Shown here piece by piece: positions 50,226-61,178 of a stretch of 64,000 nt of DNA; positions within the stretch are counted from its first letter, which is position 1; the number at the start of each line of letters is the position of its first letter. The stretch is from Diphasiastrum complanatum (lineage: Eukaryota > Streptophyta > Lycopodiopsida > Lycopodiales > Lycopodiaceae), in the NCBI GenBank assembly GCA_029204225.1, contig MU832577.1, forward strand, positions 1 through 64,000, written 5' to 3'. The notes beneath the pieces are model-generated. The model was not told the origin of the DNA and searched no databases. It worked only from the letters and a program-made list of their open reading frames with translations. Both the position numbers and the translations under genes were made by a program.

Positions 50226-51473
50226 CTAATGTGTCGAGCCTAGATTTGTGCAAAACTGGCTCATCCTGAACACTACATAAGCAATATCAGGGCATATGTT
50301 GTCTGCAAGGTACATCAGTGGACCTATCAGCTTTCTATAGGGTGTGAGCTGCATCTGTTCTCTCTCTTCCTCAGTCTTCGGACAGTCATCATTTGTCAGC
50401 ACCGTCCTTGCGAGCATCAGGGTATTCGCTCCTTTGCAGTTCAGCATCCCAAAATCCTCTAGGATCTTCTGGGTGTATCTGGACTGGTGAAGGTATAGCT
50501 TACCTCCCTCATGGTCCCTTTCAATTTGCAAGCCTAGGTAACACCTGGCTTCTCCCAGATCCACAATCTCGAAATATTTCAAGATGTATGTCTTTACTTC
50601 AGCAATTAGCTGCTCACTCCTACAAAGTATCAGAGTGTTGTCCACATATACAGCCACAATGATGATTTGCCCATCTGTAACTCTGACATATACATTGAAA
50701 TCAGCCAACAGAGGCTTGAATCCTAATGATTTCAGGGCTTGATCTTTCTTCTTGTGCCATTGTCAAGCTGACTATTTTAGATCATAGATGCTTTTATGCA
50801 TTCTGCATGTATAGTCAGGAAGTGAGTCTGAGACATATCTTGGGGGTTGATCCATATAGACCTCTTCATCTAATTCGCCATGCAAGAAGGCTGTCTTCTT
50901 GTCCACAATGTGGATCTTGAGATCATAAGCTGCTGCATATGCAAATAACAGATGCAGGGACGAATGTTTGACAACAGGAGAGAAAGTTTCAGAGTAGTCA
51001 ATATCATATCTCTGAGAAAATTCCCTCGCTACCAGTCTTGTCTTGTATTTCGTGATGTTCCCATCTGGTCCGTATTTGAGCTTGAAAACCCATTTGCATT
51101 TGACAGTCTTGCGCTTATGTGGTAATGGATCCAACATCCATACCTGATTCTTTCTCATGAACTCCATATCTTCGTTCATGGCTTGGATCCATCTGTTCTT
51201 TTTTGGACTTTCAACCACTTCCTCAAAAGTCTGTGGTTCGCCACTGAATCTGCAAAACTCTTCTGATGTGGAAGCTGAGCTGTCTGACACGTATCCCGTT
51301 GGCACTCTTCGTGGTCTTGTCAACCTTCTAGGAGATCCTCCTAGGACAACAATGCCTTTGTCTTTGTCTGCTTTGCTCGGTCCGGAACCATCTTGGTTTG
51401 CACGAACTGTAGCAGTAGGCTGCCTCTCGAATCTTTCTTCTTTTGATTCGTCACTCGAATAGAAACAACTCAA
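50226..51473 (-). pseudogene. Copia reverse transcriptase, family 2 (50 kb copy)
   Basis: Two long frames cover most of the domain. 51473-50772 encodes the linker and N-terminal part (NQVWMLDPLPHKRKTVKCKW, RYDIDYSETFSPVVKHSSLH). 50708-50226 encodes the catalytic part. The active-site box is YVDN in VAVYVDNTLILCRS instead of YVDD, removing one catalytic aspartate. A stop/frame change lies between the two frames. Confidence 0.88.
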
Positions 51474-51479
51474 AAATTT

Positions 51480-52161
51480 TCATTTTTGTGTTCGTCCTCT
51501 GCTCCCTCTATCACTTGCAGCAGGTCATAGTACTGTCTCTCCAGAACTTCATAGCTGACAGGATCGTCATGGCCATTGTCCTGCTCTCATCAAATCTGAC
51601 ATCTCTCACTGTTTTTACAGTGTTTGTGTGTGCAGGTAGATTTTGTAGTATGACGAGTTGTTGTCATAACCTACCAGAAGTCCCTGCTCTGCTTTCTCAT
51701 CAAGCTTCTTACGAAGCTTATCAGGAATATGTGCATAAGTTGCATAGCCAAAGATTCTGACGTGAGACAGGTTGGGCATTCTACCCCACCATAGCTCATG
51801 TGGTGTCGTGTGAGGGACACTAGACTTACCTGTCCTATTCTGGATGTATGGCTGTAGCTACTGCTTCAGCCCACAGTACCCTTGGAACCTTCGAGTAGGC
51901 CATCATGCATTTATGTACTTCCATCAGGGTCTTGTTCTTTCTTTCTGCAACACCATTGTGATGTGGTGTGTAGGCTGCAGTCCTTCTGTGAATGATGCCA
52001 CAATCATTGCAGAAGTCAGTGAAGCGATTTGAGATGTATTCGTCACCTCGATCTATCCTGATCTGCTTAACCTTGTTGCTTGTACATCTTTCAGTCCAAT
52101 TCACATATTCTGTGAATTTGTCAAGTGCTTCAAATTTATTCTGAATAAAATACACTCTCAT
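51480..52161 (-). pseudogene. Copia integrase C-terminal two thirds, family 2 (50 kb copy)
   Basis: Begins MRVYFIQNKFEALDKFTEYV and retains IRIDRGDEYISN and HHNGVAERKNKTLMEV, so the second aspartate and the glutamate of the catalytic triad are present. The first aspartate and the zinc-binding N-terminus are deleted: this frame sits directly against protease sequence at about 52190. The rest (to 51480) has stops. Confidence 0.82.
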
Positions 52162-52189
52162 TATTCATCTTGATGTCATGATGTGTGAG

Positions 52190-53254
52190 GTGGCTCATGA
52201 ATCTAGGATCACCTCATGTGTGTCAGATGTTGATGCTACACACACGTCTTCATAGATGTAGGTGGTCAAATAGTTTCTGTTCGTTCTTTCTTTGCCCATT
52301 TTTGAGCTCTCGGGCTCCTCGACATAGGATGAACTGTTGTTGTTCTCCTGTCTATTCTGTGTTGATTCTCGGGTTCTGACAACAATCCATGGCTGCATGA
52401 CTCTTCTTGTGGCAATGGATACACTCAATCTTGGGATTGAGCCATCATGTATCAACTATATGCCCGTCTCTTCTGCATCTCATGCAAGTCTTCTTGTCTG
52501 CACCTTGCTACTTTGACCTCCCTTTGCTCTTCCAGTTGCCTTTGTTGGTCCCCTATGCTTGTTGATCACGATCCTGCCTCTGATTTGACTCTCTCTTAGG
52601 CTTAAATTGCTTCTTGGATTTTTCTTTGTTGCCATAGAGGGCCTGGTTAGAACCATCTTTGTGATCAAGATGTTCTCCGGCCTCAACTTCCTCTCGAATC
52701 TCGACAATCGTCTTTTCAAGATTCATGGTAGGATCTTTCGCGAGCAGGGTTCTCGTTGTCTGGAATAATCTGGGTAAGGCTCTCAATAGGTACGTGAGCT
52801 GTTTCTCAGCTGACACTGCATTCTCTGCTCCAAAGTGATGTAGTGATAGAAACAGATCCTTCATCTTTCTCACGAAAGAAGTGAGGTCTTTTCCATCCCA
52901 CCGTAGATTCGTCAGTTGATCTTCCAGCATCATGATTTGACTTCTTGATTTTGTCTGAAATCTGGTGAGCAATGCATCCCACATCTCCTTAGCTTTGGAG
53001 AGTGTTGTCAGGTCAAGTGTGAGACTATCTTTGATGGAAGATGATAGCAAGGCTACTGCCTTATCATTTTTCTCCCTCCATTCGCATAGCTCCTCGCCTG
53101 ATGTTGTAGGCATCTCTTTTGTGCCATCCACCCAAGAAAATAAACCTTCACCCTTAAGTATGAGTGATGTCATAACTTTCCAGGGTAGAAAGTTAGATCC
53201 TGAAGAATCAAGAATTGTGCAGATCTTGCTTTGCATGCTACTGATTGAAGCCAT
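52190..53254 (-). CDS. Copia Gag with zinc knuckle and protease start, family 2 (50 kb copy)
   Basis: The frame 53254-52553 gives 233 residues starting MASISSMQSKICTILDSSGS, with WKVMTSLILKGEGLFSWVDG and MWDALLTRFQTKSRSQIMML; it is the best-preserved Gag of this family here. It stops in the basic tail. The overlapping frame 52719-52480 carries on the tail (SRFERKLRPENILI). The knuckle region near 52400-52455 and EVILDS (protease active site) at about 52195 are in further frames. Confidence 0.82.
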
Positions 53255-53358
53255 TGCTTCTGAAGTCTGTTCCCTTGTTGATGGTTGTTTGTCTGAATGC
53301 TTGGCCTCTTGGATCTGATAGCTTCTTAGCTATGTCAAATTATGACAAGATAGGCACC

Positions 53359-53370
53359 ACTCTGATACCA
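53359..53370 (-). promoter_or_regulatory. Primer-binding site, family 2 (50 kb copy)
   Basis: The minus strand reads TGGTATCAGAGT, one base from the LTR inner end. Confidence 0.85.
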
Positions 53371-53371
53371 C

Positions 53372-53900
53372 TGATGCGGTGTAGTAAATCTTAGACAGGT
53401 TGATGACAAAGGTTTCGCGGTCACGAGACAATCACAAAACTGTTGTGAAAGCGAAGCAACCGAGATTCAACACGTTTCGGATGGAGTTCAGATGTGGTCA
53501 TTGGACACTGCCAGCTGAATCACTCCTACAATCCTCCAGAATGTAGTCAGGCACTACTGATCTACGTTTATAAATTAATGCAGCATTCAACGAATTCAAC
53601 TAATGTGCGGAATTGAAATGAATGGGAGAATCAGACACACGAATAATAGTAGACACATTTGCATTCAAGATTATACATCATAATTGACATGTGCACGATG
53701 GCTACAAGATCATCTATTGATTTTCTCTGATTCTTCAAGCACTGCATGCAGATCCACGCACTGCGTTGGCGTGAGAGAAATACAGTTCTCTCACGAGTGG
53801 ATGTCTCGCTTACTAGCGGACTTGTGGATCACTACGGATTCTGCTCACAGAACACATCTTGACGCAGGCGGACTTCTTGTCTGTATTTCGTCTTGATTGC
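53372..53900 (-). repeat. 5' LTR of family 2 (50 kb copy), partial
   Basis: Shares blocks with 15150-15540 and 20380-20760, for example around TGATCTACGTT and GTGAGAGAAATAC. It is shorter than the 1,245-bp LTR because the inner pentamer-rich part is missing and the outer end is lost at the join with the family 4 element near 53900-53937. Confidence 0.7.
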
Positions 53901-53936
53901 TTACTAGCATCGGACTACTTCATCTTCTGTATATCA

Positions 53937-55704
53937 ACATCATCCAGAGTTTTAACTTCCAGATGTAGAAGTTAGAATCGTTGAACTTGTCAATGATTCT
54001 AGCCTCATTGGATGATGATGAAGAGTTACCAATATGAGACATGTTAACAGTAATACAAATAGGACAAACTTAATCTCTCGGTTTATTTGAGCTACGCTCT
54101 GATACCAATCTGATGGGGCAAGGGAGTGTGAAGAACGCGAATGGAAAAGAAAGCAAGAATATTGCAAAACAGAATCAGTTGCTAGATGCAAAAACAGTCT
54201 AATAGAAAGCTTATGCTAAATATAATCACAGCTTTAAGTGTTCTAATTGCCCAACAGGATCTTAAAAATTAGTTCTTACTCACAAACATAAGAGTACAGT
54301 CCACCGAAGAGATTAGAAATGATTTGTGTGTGTGGTATTACTGGAAATCAGATTCAATATGAAGTTTAGTTCTAAAATAGATGGAAGAGCAGTATGATAT
54401 CAGGAATTCCTCAAGCGTCAAAGACAGCTATCGTATGATCAGAAACGAAGGAGTTGTAGATGTCCGTGTTCTAATCAGAGTAAGTAAACAAGAGCGATCA
54501 AACAGTGATAAAGTGCATTCAATCACAACGAGCATTCATCTACGTTATACACAAATAGAAAAGCGTGTTGTTGCTATATTACATTGAAGCACAATAAAAA
54601 TAGCAATTACAGCCATAATGGCAGCGTAACTGGGAGGCTCGAATCATACATCTCATGGATGGAGCATCACATAGAGTGTGCTTGAATGATCCATTTATAG
54701 ATTGCATCCATGTATTAATTACAATAAATGTTTGTCATCTAATTAGACAAGCCGTTGTACTTGGAAGTATTGGCTTGAGATGACAACTATACATTGTGTA
54801 CACAATCAATGTGTAGGGAATGTTGATGCAGACGAGGACGCTACAAATTCTCTCACTTCGCATTTTTGGGAAGTGGCTAGGAATGTTTCTCGTTGAAAAT
54901 TGACGATTATCGGGTTTTTTTCTCTCTTCTTGCGAAAAAGCCGACAGTGCCCTTAAAAAGGTGACACTATCATTAAAAAACCAACGGTGCCTCTAAAAAA
55001 GTTTAACTCTTCAAAATACCTGAAAAAGTTGAAGGCAAGTGTCGCTTTTTCGAAAAAATGTGAAAGTCTCAACACTGTCGCAAAAAGTTGAATTTGTGAA
55101 CTTGGCTAAAGTGCCGCTTTTTGGGAAAAAACCGACACACTCACTTTTCGAAAAAAAAGTGAAAAAGTCGACACTATCGCAAAAACTTGAATTTGTGAAC
55201 TATGCTGAAGTGTCGCTTTTTTGAAAAAAAAATTGACATTGTCGCTTTTCGAAAAAGTTGACACTATAAAAAAGATAGTTCATTTCTGTAGACTGTAACG
55301 ACACTTAGAGTATTTCTTCAGACTGTTGCGACACTTAGTGTATTTCTGCAGACTGTTGAAAAAGTAATGTAAATTTGCAGACTTGTTCTAAATGCTAGTT
55401 CTTGGAAGTCCTTGAAGATGGCCAAGTCTTCAATGACTTCAAGTAATTGAACTTAACATCTGAACTTGAAATTATGACAAGATTGGTTACCCTTTGCTGG
55501 AGATCAGCCGGAAGCCGTTGTAGATGTTCTTCAAATAATTTGACTATCTAAGTTGTGACTCCTGCATGTATCAGATGAGCAGACGTAGAACCAAAGTTGG
55601 TTTCACCTGACTCTAGACCAACTATCAATAAACATGCAGGAAGAATCATGAAATAGAAAATTAGTCATTCAGCAAGGAGACAACTGTGGACTTAATTTCC
55701 AACA
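53937..55704 (-). mobile_element. Family 4 copia 5' end: LTR, primer site and gag start
   Basis: Minus strand: an LTR (55704-54111, starting TGTTGGAAATTAAG), TGGTATCAGAGC at 54107-54096, then ATG at 54042 opening MSHIGNSSSSSNEARIIDKF and NDSNFYIWKLKLWMM, a clear copia Gag start. It is broken off near 53937 by the family 2 LTR. The LTR is long (1,594 bp). Confidence 0.78.
54111..55704 (-). repeat. 5' LTR of family 4, 1,594 bp, with internal tandem repeats
   Basis: Bounded by TG/CA. The outer part contains three diverged units of about 70-100 bp (55030-55290) with AGTGTCGCTTTTT, CGACACTGTCGC and GAATTTGTGAACT. TTTCTGCAGACTGT repeats follow at about 55285-55385. Similar words occur in the family 1 LTR, suggesting shared ancestry or exchange of regulatory modules. 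Confidence 0.72.
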
Positions 55705-55975
55705 GGCTGAACCCAAAGATCGAATGTATCCATTGCCACAAAAAAGGTCATGCAACTGTGGATTGCAACCAAAATCCAAGGAACAAACAACCTCAAGGCA
55801 AATGGGAGAACCACAAAAGTTCATCCTACATCGAAGAGCCCGAAAGCTCGAAGATGGGTGAAGAAAGGTCAAACAATGGTAATTCAACAACCTATCTATG
55901 TACAGATGTGTGTGCAGCCTCGACATTTGACACACAAGAGGTCATCCTTGACTCAGGAGAAATTGAAGAAACTTG
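55705..55975 (+). pseudogene. Zinc knuckle and protease start, family 2, plus strand
   Basis: Encodes CIHCHKKGHATVDC, a full CCHC knuckle. Then come KSSSYIEEPESSKMGEE, CTDVCAASTFDTQEVILDSG and a rapid stop. It matches the minus-strand copies at 19000-19170 and 52195-52455. It probably belongs with the plus-strand LTR-gag at 48315-49782, from which it is separated by the two minus-strand inserts and some missing gag. Confidence 0.75.
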
Positions 55976-56279
55976 AAGTTTATGACCATAAAGCATCATT
56001 AGCTTATGAACCGCAAACCGCAATCCACCGCTACCACAACCACATCGCGACGTATAGAAATGGCGACGACGACGAAGTCCAATAGACCGTAGATTGCAAT
56101 AAACCACAAATCGCAACTTCGAACAAACAGACAAAGACGTCCATAGGGAATCGCAAGTCAACACTTGTGGTCCATGAGCGATGACCAAAGGCCAATCACA
56201 ATGGCCTCGACTATGGTTACAAAGGCGGCCCTAAAATCGACGCGTCTTTATGACTCACAATCAATGAAGTACCAGAAGA
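55976..56279. other. Anonymous region
   Basis: No recognisable gene. The sequence is richer in CGACGA/CCGCAA words than its neighbours, perhaps diverged family 2 sequence. Confidence 0.4.
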
Positions 56280-56368
56280 ATGGGTTGACACCACGGACGA
56301 AGCAATAAGCAAACTAAATGGCGCAAATAGTGGGTTAGGCACTTCTTGTAATCATATATATGAGAGAA

Positions 56369-56434
<66 letters not shown>

Positions 56435-56523
56435 TTCTCTCATATATATGATTACAAGAAGTGCCTAACCCACTATTTGCGCCATTTAGTTTGCTTATTG
56501 CTTCGTCCGTGGTGTCAACCCAT
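56280..56523. repeat. 244-bp perfect palindrome with (TA)29 centre
   Basis: The arms 56280-56372 and 56431-56523 are exact reverse complements over 93 bp. The 58-bp centre is (TA)29, itself self-complementary, so the whole segment can fold into a single hairpin without mismatches. A GA tract begins about 10 bp after the right arm. No terminal target duplication was seen. Confidence 0.95.
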
Positions 56524-56529
56524 ATATAT

Positions 56530-56674
<145 letters not shown>

Positions 56675-56699
56675 GACAGTCAAATAAATGAATGATTGA

Positions 56700-57394
56700 G
56701 TGTTGAATGAAAGGATGAAAAGCCATCCACTAGTAAGTGAGACGAGCTGAGTCAATCACACCTCTAAGGTCAGACATACAGATATATAGATAGAAGTATT
56801 TGCTAGTAAGCACTACTCATCAATTCTTTTCGTAAGAGACAGAGTCTCTCTTGCGGTAACGCATTGTGCGGTATGCCAAATAGTGCTCAAGGAATCATTG
56901 TAATTGAATAGATGCTTTTCTTATCTCTTGTCTATGACACATCAACTTTGAATACAATATGTTTATTGAATGTTTCTATAAGATCAGCTGTTATTTGTTT
57001 TAATGCATAAAGGCTCATCATAACTAAATCAGTAGTAGATCAATAGTGTCTGACTACACCTTAGAAGAAGATTGATCTTAATTAATAGCAATAGCTACAG
57101 TTAAGAGTTTGCCTCTATCTAGGTATATCAGGAATCCATTAGAGAATAGGACATTCCAAATAGCGAGATGACAGCAAGATCATTGATCATTGATTGAATA
57201 TTGGATGAGACTCTGAGTGTGTTTTTCTCTTTACAACGTCTCTACTCTTTAATCACGATTAAGATTCCAATAACGGTACCAAAGCTCTTTGACCAAATCG
57301 TGCAGCCAAATCATGCACTTGGAAGACCAACTTACCTACCTATGTAGGAACAACAAAGACCTCACAACATTCATCAGAAACATGAAGAACCTAT
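56700..57394 (+). mobile_element. Family 2-like LTR end and gag fragment, plus strand
   Basis: CTAGTAAGTGAGACGA and following blocks match the LTR at 48315-49192. ACGGTACCAAAGCTC near 57276 looks like a decayed primer site. TKSCSQIMHLEDQLTYL and NKDLTTFIRNMKN at about 57296-57392 are family 2 Gag. Sequence between LTR and Gag core is missing, and family 3 LTR sequence starts at 57395. Confidence 0.65.
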
Positions 57395-57731
57395 TGTGAA
57401 ATATTTGGAATCAAATCAGATCCAAATCTATTAAAGATTTTTGGTTACAAAACAAGCTACTCCATCAATCTTGCCAATGTAGAAAAATCAGCGTCTACAC
57501 ACAAAATAGAATTCAAACTCTAATAGAAGTTGATCAAACATAAATCAAAACATAAATAGAAGCTATTGTCTGTACAACAATAGTACCCTATTGTATTTCA
57601 CACGTGTGAACCTGAAAATAACAAATATAGATCATTCTACACATAGAGTTGCAAGATATCACAAGTATAGTGCACCAATGGATAGTGAAACCCAAGAGAA
57701 CCGTGTATAAGCATGAAATAAGATAGAGAAG
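57395..57731 (-). repeat. Inverted partial LTR of family 3
   Basis: Minus-strand match to the family 3 LTR (compare 47450-47770 and the reverse complement of 24300-24600). It begins TGTGAAATATTT and ends at 57731, where plus-strand family 3 gag starts without a leader. Confidence 0.8.
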
Positions 57732-58595
57732 ACCTCAATCAACTATTCTACTTGGAAGGTGAGGATGGAGTCCTTATTGGAGATGAATGAGTTGATGGAG
57801 ATTGTTGCAGGTGTGGAGGAGAGGCCTCATGCACCTCAAGATCAAGTGAGGTATGACAAGAGAGCTAAAAGAGCTCTACACATGATTAAGATGAATGTTA
57901 CCAATGAACTTCTCAAGGAAGTTGGTAAGTGCACATCATCTTTGGAGGCTTGGGAAGCTTTGAAGAAGCTTTATGAATCCAAGTCTACATCAAGAGTGCT
58001 TACTCTTAGGAGGCAAATCTTTCAAAGTTTGCAAAAGAAGGAAGAGAGTACTCATGCTTTTGTTTTGAGGGTTAAGGCATTCAATGATGAGTTAGCATGT
58101 ATTGATGAAAGCATTAAGGAGGTAGAACTTGTTCAAGTTATACTTAATGGCTTGTTGGATGATCATGCTAATCTTGTTCAAAGTTCTGCTATGCAAAAGA
58201 CTTTGCCCAGTATTGTGGATTTGCAAGAGATCTTGGTGAATGAGGAGTATAGGCTTCAATCAAGAGGAGGTGGATCTACATCGACATCTAATTTTGAAGA
58301 GGAGGCTATGTTGATAAAAGGCAGGTTCAAGGGTAAAGGAAAGGCAAGTGGTCTAAAGGGCAAAATCAAGGTGAGACTTCTTCATTTGTCAAAAAGAAAG
58401 ATAAGTCTAAGTTAAAATGCTTTTATTGTGGAATCAAAGGGCATTTTGCAAATGAATGTTTGAAGAAGCAAAGAGATGAAGGTAGCAAGAAAATCAACTT
58501 TACTACTAATGATGAGGATCTGGGTGGTTGTGATTCTCTTTTGATGTGTTCTTCAAGTCTAATATCAAGTGAAGATGACAAAGATTCATGGTGGA
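57732..58595 (+). pseudogene. Copia Gag and zinc knuckle, family 3 third copy
   Basis: The first shared words (CTCAATCAACTATTCTACTT) correspond to codon 15 onward of the Gag at 25243, so the start codon and leader are missing. The frame from 57759 to 58415 covers the whole capsid core (MNELMEIVAGVEERPHAPQD). The knuckle CFYCGIKGHFANEC follows in another frame at about 58418. The protease start is cut at 58595 by the family 5 LTR. Confidence 0.85.
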
Positions 58596-59392
58596 TGTTA
58601 AAATTGAAAAACAATCCATATTGATTTCTTGGCTTGCTACAAATGTTGTACCATGCAAGTATGTAGCTCATTAATGCGAAATGCCAATTTTGGCCTACAT
58701 AGAACTTGAGCTACATGGTTATGTATTATCTAGTTTGATAAATGCAACTTGCATATAGTTTGTAGACATAGAATTAGCATGATTATGCTTGTAGAAAGTC
58801 GTGGCAACTCACATGCATTAATTGTAAGTGATCCATAGTGACATGCAAGGCATGCACAAAGTTTAATGGACACATGCATGATGATTTGGACATTTCTAGT
58901 TAGAACTAGTACACTTGTAAAAAGTTGGTAGAATTTCATGCATGACAAGTGACAAATGTCACATAGACTCTAGATGTCACTTTAGATGTCATTTTGGAAT
59001 GGATAGATGTGGTTCTACCTCGAGCTACCTCAATCTCCATAAATATGTGTAGCTCTCCACACAATCAATGATGAAGAACCAAAGTTTTCTAGCTATCTCA
59101 TGCCATTTTGGATCTAAACAAATATTGCTTGTTATCTCTCTAGCTCTCTCTCTCTCTAACTCGTGTTGAGGCTAATGCTCATACACTGAAATCTTGTATT
59201 TTTATTCATTCTTTGAATCATTGCTATTATATTCTGTTGATTAGCATGCTGGATTGTGAATTAGCCATTTCTTCTGAACTAGATTTTGTTGATCAATCTA
59301 GAATCAGGTTATAGTGCCAATCACAAAGCTTAATTAAGACCAGTCACTCTTGTGGACATTCCCCACACGTGTGAATTCTGGAAATTTTGTCA
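58596..59392 (+). repeat. 5' LTR of family 5 element
   Basis: 797 bp from TGTTAAAATTG to TTTTGTCA, directly before TGATATCAGAGC. Confidence 0.78.
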
Positions 59393-59404
59393 TGATATCA
59401 GAGC
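59393..59404 (+). promoter_or_regulatory. Primer-binding site, family 5 element
   Basis: TGATATCAGAGC, one base (G to A) from the initiator-Met consensus. Confidence 0.75.
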
Positions 59405-60162
59405 TTCATTAAGCTTTGCATGCTAACAACTCTGATTGTACAAGAAACTAAGAGCTAAATCAAGCAAAAAAATTGTTTTGCACTTCTTCTAACCTCTCTC
59501 TAAAGTGTATTTGGATCAAATCGGACTTGAACTGAATTTTTAGACCTGAATTGAGGTAGTACGGAATTCTGAAATTTCGCACGTGTGAAAATCAGAGTTT
59601 TTCAGTCCCTTTGTTCTCCTTACTTATGGATCCAAAGATAGCAATGTTATAGCTTGATGGAAAGCATTTGATCTGTACTTTCCATAGAAATTGAAAGCAA
59701 ATCAATCTGATGTGCCTAGCAGGAGTTATAAGCTCTTAAAGAGGATAGGGATAGGTCCAAAATCTGAGTGACAGCATTTTGATTTGATTCAATTATACTT
59801 TGTTCTGAATCCATTGTTTTGAGCATCCAACACAAGAAACTGTAGATCAAGACTGAGTTTGAAGTATTTGAACACCCTTTGAGCCTTCTGAGTGTCAATA
59901 GTGTTTTCTTTTGAAGCATTTCACACGTGCCAAAAGTAGGATTCAAACTAGCCAAAGTGTCTCAAACCACTTTTAGTGTCTGATCTAGATAACTTGTCTT
60001 GTGGAATATTTGAGATTCATCTCAAATATAGTTGCAAATGTTTCACATAGGAAGGTAGTTCAACCTTGAAAATACCTATAGTGAAAGAGAGCAGCAACTC
60101 TAAGTCTGATAGGAACAAGCTCAAACATATCTCAATCCAATAACTAAGAAGTCTTCATTATA

Positions 60163-60660
60163 ATGGCATCTTAGGGAGGATATCTTCTAGAAGCCAGTGA
60201 AAGACTAAACACTTCTAATTACTCAATTTGGAAGTTAAGAATAGAGTCTGTTTTGATACTCCAGGATGTTATGGATATTGTGCTTGGTGTTGAGTAGGAG
60301 CCTCAAGCACAAGTTGAAATTCCTAAATATAAGAAGAGAGCTAGAATGGCTCTACATTTCATTAAGATGAATGTATCTAATGAAATTTTGAGAGAGATAG
60401 AATCTTGCACTACAGCCAAAGAAGCTTGGGATGCACTAAAGACCATCTATGAAGCAAAGAATACTTCTAGAATACTCACTCTTAGGAATCAGATTTTACA
60501 AAGTTTCCAAAGAAGTGAAGAGAGTGCATCTAACTATGTTCTGAGAGTTAAAGATTTACATAGAGAGCATTTCTATGTTGGTGTTACCATTAACCAAGTT
60601 GAGCTAGTTTAAGTCATACTGAATGGCTTGAGAGATGACTTTGATAATCTTGCATTAGAG
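60163..60660 (+). pseudogene. Copia Gag, family 5, three premature stops
   Basis: ATG at 60163 opens MAS, stop, GGYLLEASERLNTSNYSIWK, then LQDVMDIVLGVE, stop, and from 60346 a long open part (MALHFIKMNVSNEILREIES, RNQILQSFQRSEESASNYVL). A TAA replaces the CAA of related Gags at about 60611. It resembles the family 3 Gags throughout, so the two families are related. Confidence 0.8.
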
Positions 60661-61178
60661 GAGTTCTCAATATCAAAAAGACCCTTTAAGGAATGCCATG
60701 TAGGATATACAAAAATATCAAAATAAATAAAATAATATTGTTTATTTGCTTGCCCACACCACTCCCAAGGCCTCCCCAATTCCCAATGATCTAACCATAG
60801 TGTCTATAGTCACAGTTAAGAACTGTTAACAGTTCGCAATATAACTTGACTAAATTCAAAAATATTCCCTCCATTGGTTACAAAAAGAGCAATATTTTCA
60901 CTGGATCTAGAATATGACCGCCATCCCCAAATTCAAATCAAGAAAAATTGCAAAATGTTTACATATGCATTCCTTCCACGAGAATGGAAATATGAGCGCC
61001 AACTACCTATTGGAATGAAAAAATGAGCTGCATTTCCAAATTTGAATCAAGCATACAAGCATGGAGATTGGATTGATCGTACATAGTATATAATATAATC
61101 AAAGATGAGTATTTTGTTTTGCTTCATAGAATCTAGTCATAGTACTTTGATGCAACTGATTACTCTATTATTTTTCTG
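60661..61178. other. Anonymous AT-rich region before the unassigned gene
   Basis: No gene, repeat or LTR recognised. It might contain the 5' end or flank of the gene that follows. Confidence 0.5.

Larger units (their letters stand above)
49783..53900 (-). mobile_element. Family 2 copia element, minus strand, 3' end and protease region deleted
   Basis: From right to left: 5' LTR (53372 to about 53900), primer-binding site, gag, zinc knuckle, protease start, integrase, reverse transcriptase, RNase H. The order is that of the element at 15103-21144. It ends inside RNase H at 49783 without polypurine tract or 3' LTR. A further deletion removes everything between the protease active site and the middle of integrase. 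Confidence 0.88.
58596..60660 (+). mobile_element. Family 5 copia element: LTR, primer site and broken gag
   Basis: A complete LTR (58596-59392) is inserted in the protease region of the family 3 copy. A diverged primer site, a 760-bp leader and a Gag follow. No protease, pol or 3' LTR remains; recognisable sequence fades by about 60660. Confidence 0.78.
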
